DNA of 15,889 nt, from assembly GCA_021806055.1 (NCBI GenBank), contig JAJZYE010000004.1:1-15889 (forward strand), read 5' to 3'. Under the pieces are notes generated by a model, which did no database searches, was not told the origin of the DNA, and was given only the letters and a program-made list of their open reading frames with translations. The stretch comes from Actinomycetes bacterium. Lineage in GTDB: Bacteria > Actinomycetota > Acidimicrobiia > Acidimicrobiales > RAAP-2. The translations under genes were made by a program, and so were the position numbers. Below, piece after piece: positions 14,221-15,889 of this stretch (within the stretch, counting starts at the first letter, position 1; the number at the start of each line of letters is the position of its first letter).

Positions 14221-15889
14221 GACGACTTGTTCTGACCGGGGAGCTGGCGAAACGCGTCGAAGACGCCGTCGACCGACTTGAGGGCCGCGAGGAGGCTGGA
14301 GAGATGCGCGGGGTCGGCCAACTCCACGTCAAAGACCATGCGCACGATCCGCGACCCCGAGGTCGTCGTGGAGCTCGACATGATGTTCAAGTGATACTCG
14401 GCCACCACCTTGGACACGTCCAGGAGTAGTCGCGAACGGTCGAAGGCCAGGATCTCCAGAACCGCCCGGTACTGTCCGCTGGCTCCGGCGTCCCACTCCA
14501 CGTCGATGACGCGCTCGCCGAGGCGCCGGGCCAGCGCCACCGCGTTCGAGCAGTCGTCGCGGTGCACCGACACGCCCCGGCCCTGCGTGATGAAGCCCAT
14601 GATCGGATCACCGGGAACCGGCGAGCAGCACCGGGCGAGGTGCACCATGACGTCGTCCAGGCCCTCGACGTACACGCCGGCCGAACGCGGCCGCGCACGC
14701 GTCGAGCGCGGGGCCTTGGCCACCGTGGTCGGCAGCTGCTCCGCGTCGCCCCCGTGCAGTTCGCGGTCGAGGCGCTGGACCACGGCGAGGGCGGAGATCT
14801 GGCCCGAGTCGATCGCCTGGAAGAGCGAGTCCAGGTCGTCGAGCGACAGCGACGCGATCACGGCGTCGAGCGCGCTCGACGCCAGCGACGTCGCGATGGG
14901 CATCCCCTCGCGGCGCAGGGCCCGTACGAGCTCCTCGCGACCGCCCTCGATCGCGTCTTCGCGCCGCTCACGCTGAAACCACTGTCGAATCTTGGAGCGA
15001 GCCCTCGACGACTTGACGATCTTCAGCCAGTCCCGCGACGGGCCGGCCGACTCGCTGCGGCTCGTCACGATCTCCACCACGTCCGCCGAGTGCAGCGTGG
15101 TGTCCAGAGGCACGAGCCGCCCGTTGACCTTCGCGCCGACGCAGTGGTGGCCCACCTCGGTGTGCACCGCGTAGGCGAAGTCGATCGGCGTCGCCCCCTC
15201 CACCAGGGCGATGACGCGCCCCTTGGGGGTGAACACGTAGACCTCGTCGTGGCCGAGGTCGAGCTTCAGCGCCTCGAGAAAGGCGATCGGGTCACGCTCC
15301 TCCTCCTCGACGTCCGCCAGGCGCTGCATCCACGCGATCTCCTTGGTCGACGCCCCCTCCTTGTACACCCAGTGCGCGGCGATGCCGAACTCCGCGCGCC
15401 GGTGCATCTCCTGCGTACGCACCTGCACTTCCACCGACTTGCCGCGCGGCCCGATCACGGTGGTGTGCAGTGACTGGTAGAGGTTGAACTTGGGCGAGTT
15501 GATGTAGTCCTTGAAACGCCCCTGTACCGGCGACCACAGTGCGTGAATCGCTCCGAGCACCGCCCAGCACTCGCGCTCCTGCTCGACAATGACCCGCAAG
15601 CCCACCAGATCGAAGATGTCGTCGAACTCCTTGCCGCCGATGACCATCTTCTCGTAGATGCTCCACAGGTGCTTCGGACGACCGCGCACCTCGGCGTGGA
15701 TGTCGAAGTCGCGCAACTTCGCCTCCAGGGTGCTCATCACCTCTTCGAGGTACGCCTCGCGCTCGGGCTGGCGGGTGGCCACCATCTGCTCGATCTCGGC
15801 GTAGCGCTTGGGGTGCAGCGTGGCGAAGCTCAGGTCCTCCAACTGCCACTTGACCTGCTGGACCCCCAATCGGTGCGCGAGGGGGGCGT
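14217..15889 (-). CDS. relA: Bifunctional (p)ppGpp synthetase/hydrolase Rel, N-terminus beyond window
   Basis: The 557 visible codons run off the right edge, so the N-terminal HD hydrolase domain is nearly all missing; APLAHRLGVQQVKWQLEDLS marks the HD/synthetase border. TTG 15869 inside it is not a start. Next is the synthetase domain: GRPKHLWSIYEKM, IFDLVGLRVIV (catalytic Asp), RFKDYINSPKFNLYQSLHT and VEVQVRTQEMHRRAEFGIAA (catalytic Glu). Then TGS (DEVYVFTPKGRVIALVEGAT), a helical part, the zinc-finger/RIS domain (MVHLARCCSPVPGDPIMGF) and a C-terminal ACT domain ending at QNKSS. The RFKD sequence is the RxKD motif of bifunctional Rel, not the ExDD of monofunctional RelA. It synthesises ppGpp on stalled ribosomes. 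It is the most upstream gene of the visible operon; its stop overlaps hisS as ATGA. Confidence 0.97.
   Translation of the reverse strand, partial: APLAHRLGVQQVKWQLEDLSFATLHPKRYAEIEQMVATRQPEREAYLEEVMSTLEAKLRDFDIHAEVRGRPKHLWSIYEKMVIGGKEFDDIFDLVGLRVIVEQERECWAVLGAIHALWSPVQGRFKDYINSPKFNLYQSLHTTVIGPRGKSVEVQVRTQEMHRRAEFGIAAHWVYKEGASTKEIAWMQRLADVEEEERDPIAFLEALKLDLGHDEVYVFTPKGRVIALVEGATPIDFAYAVHTEVGHHCVGAKVNGRLVPLDTTLHSADVVEIVTSRSESAGPSRDWLKIVKSSRARSKIRQWFQRERREDAIEGGREELVRALRREGMPIATSLASSALDAVIASLSLDDLDSLFQAIDSGQISALAVVQRLDRELHGGDAEQLPTTVAKAPRSTRARPRSAGVYVEGLDDVMVHLARCCSPVPGDPIMGFITQGRGVSVHRDDCSNAVALARRLGERVIDVEWDAGASGQYRAVLEILAFDRSRLLLDVSKVVAEYHLNIMSSSTTTSGSRIVRMVFDVELADPAHLSSLLAALKSVDGVFDAFRQLPGQNKSS

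Noticed and set aside
1..15889. CRISPR, tRNA, riboswitch/T-box, transposon or prophage signatures
   Set aside because: No repeat-spacer pattern, no tRNA-like cloverleaf or leader space before the synthetase genes (all junctions overlap or nearly touch), and no transposase or integrase-like product.

Overview
The window is a gene-dense, very GC-rich piece of a bacterial chromosome. Eleven genes fill almost all of 15.9 kb, and the only real gap is about 85 bases (2221-2306). GC-rich codon choice, frequent GTG starts and the gene order rel-hisS-aspS-rarA-alaS-ruvX-mltG-aroE all point to Actinobacteria. My best guess is a free-living, streamlined member of the Acidimicrobiia or a relative, but this is inference from gene order and protein style. 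No rRNA or other taxonomic marker is present. I see no mobile elements, CRISPR arrays, tRNAs or phage genes.

Layout. Positions 9-197 (+) hold the last ~62 codons of an LPG_synthase_TM/UPF0104-type membrane protein, with no start and an in-frame stop just upstream. Converging on it with a 41-base overlap is ppk1 (157-2220, -), polyphosphate kinase. The 2221-2306 gap separates ppk1 from a divergent SEDS glycosyltransferase gene (2307-3653, +) of the mycobacterial RodA type. That gene converges, with a 10-base overlap, on a long minus-strand array running from the right edge back to 3644.

Read in transcription order, the minus-strand array is: rel (ppGpp synthetase/hydrolase, N-terminus cut by the window), hisS, aspS, rarA, alaS, ruvX, mltG, aroE, a second SEDS gene (rodA), and a bifunctional-nuclease-domain (DUF151) gene. 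Nearly every junction is a 1-8 base overlap or a gap of 3-4 bases, including three ATGA/GTGA overlaps beyond the aroE-rodA one, so it is very probably one translationally coupled operon. I found no internal promoter or terminator.

How the genes work together. The operon joins the stringent-response enzyme to three aminoacyl-tRNA synthetases, replication/recombination and rRNA-processing factors (RarA, RuvX), a shikimate step, and two cell-wall enzymes: MltG ends glycan strands and RodA polymerises them. Growth-rate control, translation and wall elongation may therefore be transcribed together. PPK1 lies nearby but in a separate unit.

Main points of interest: rarA seems to lack a standard start codon and probably begins at ACG. 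AspRS carries the residue pair of a non-discriminating enzyme. PPK1 has intact catalytic residues but altered N-terminal signature residues. Two SEDS genes lie close together with no class B PBP in the window. Nothing here looks like a wholly new system; it is a conserved core-genome region with some unusual details.
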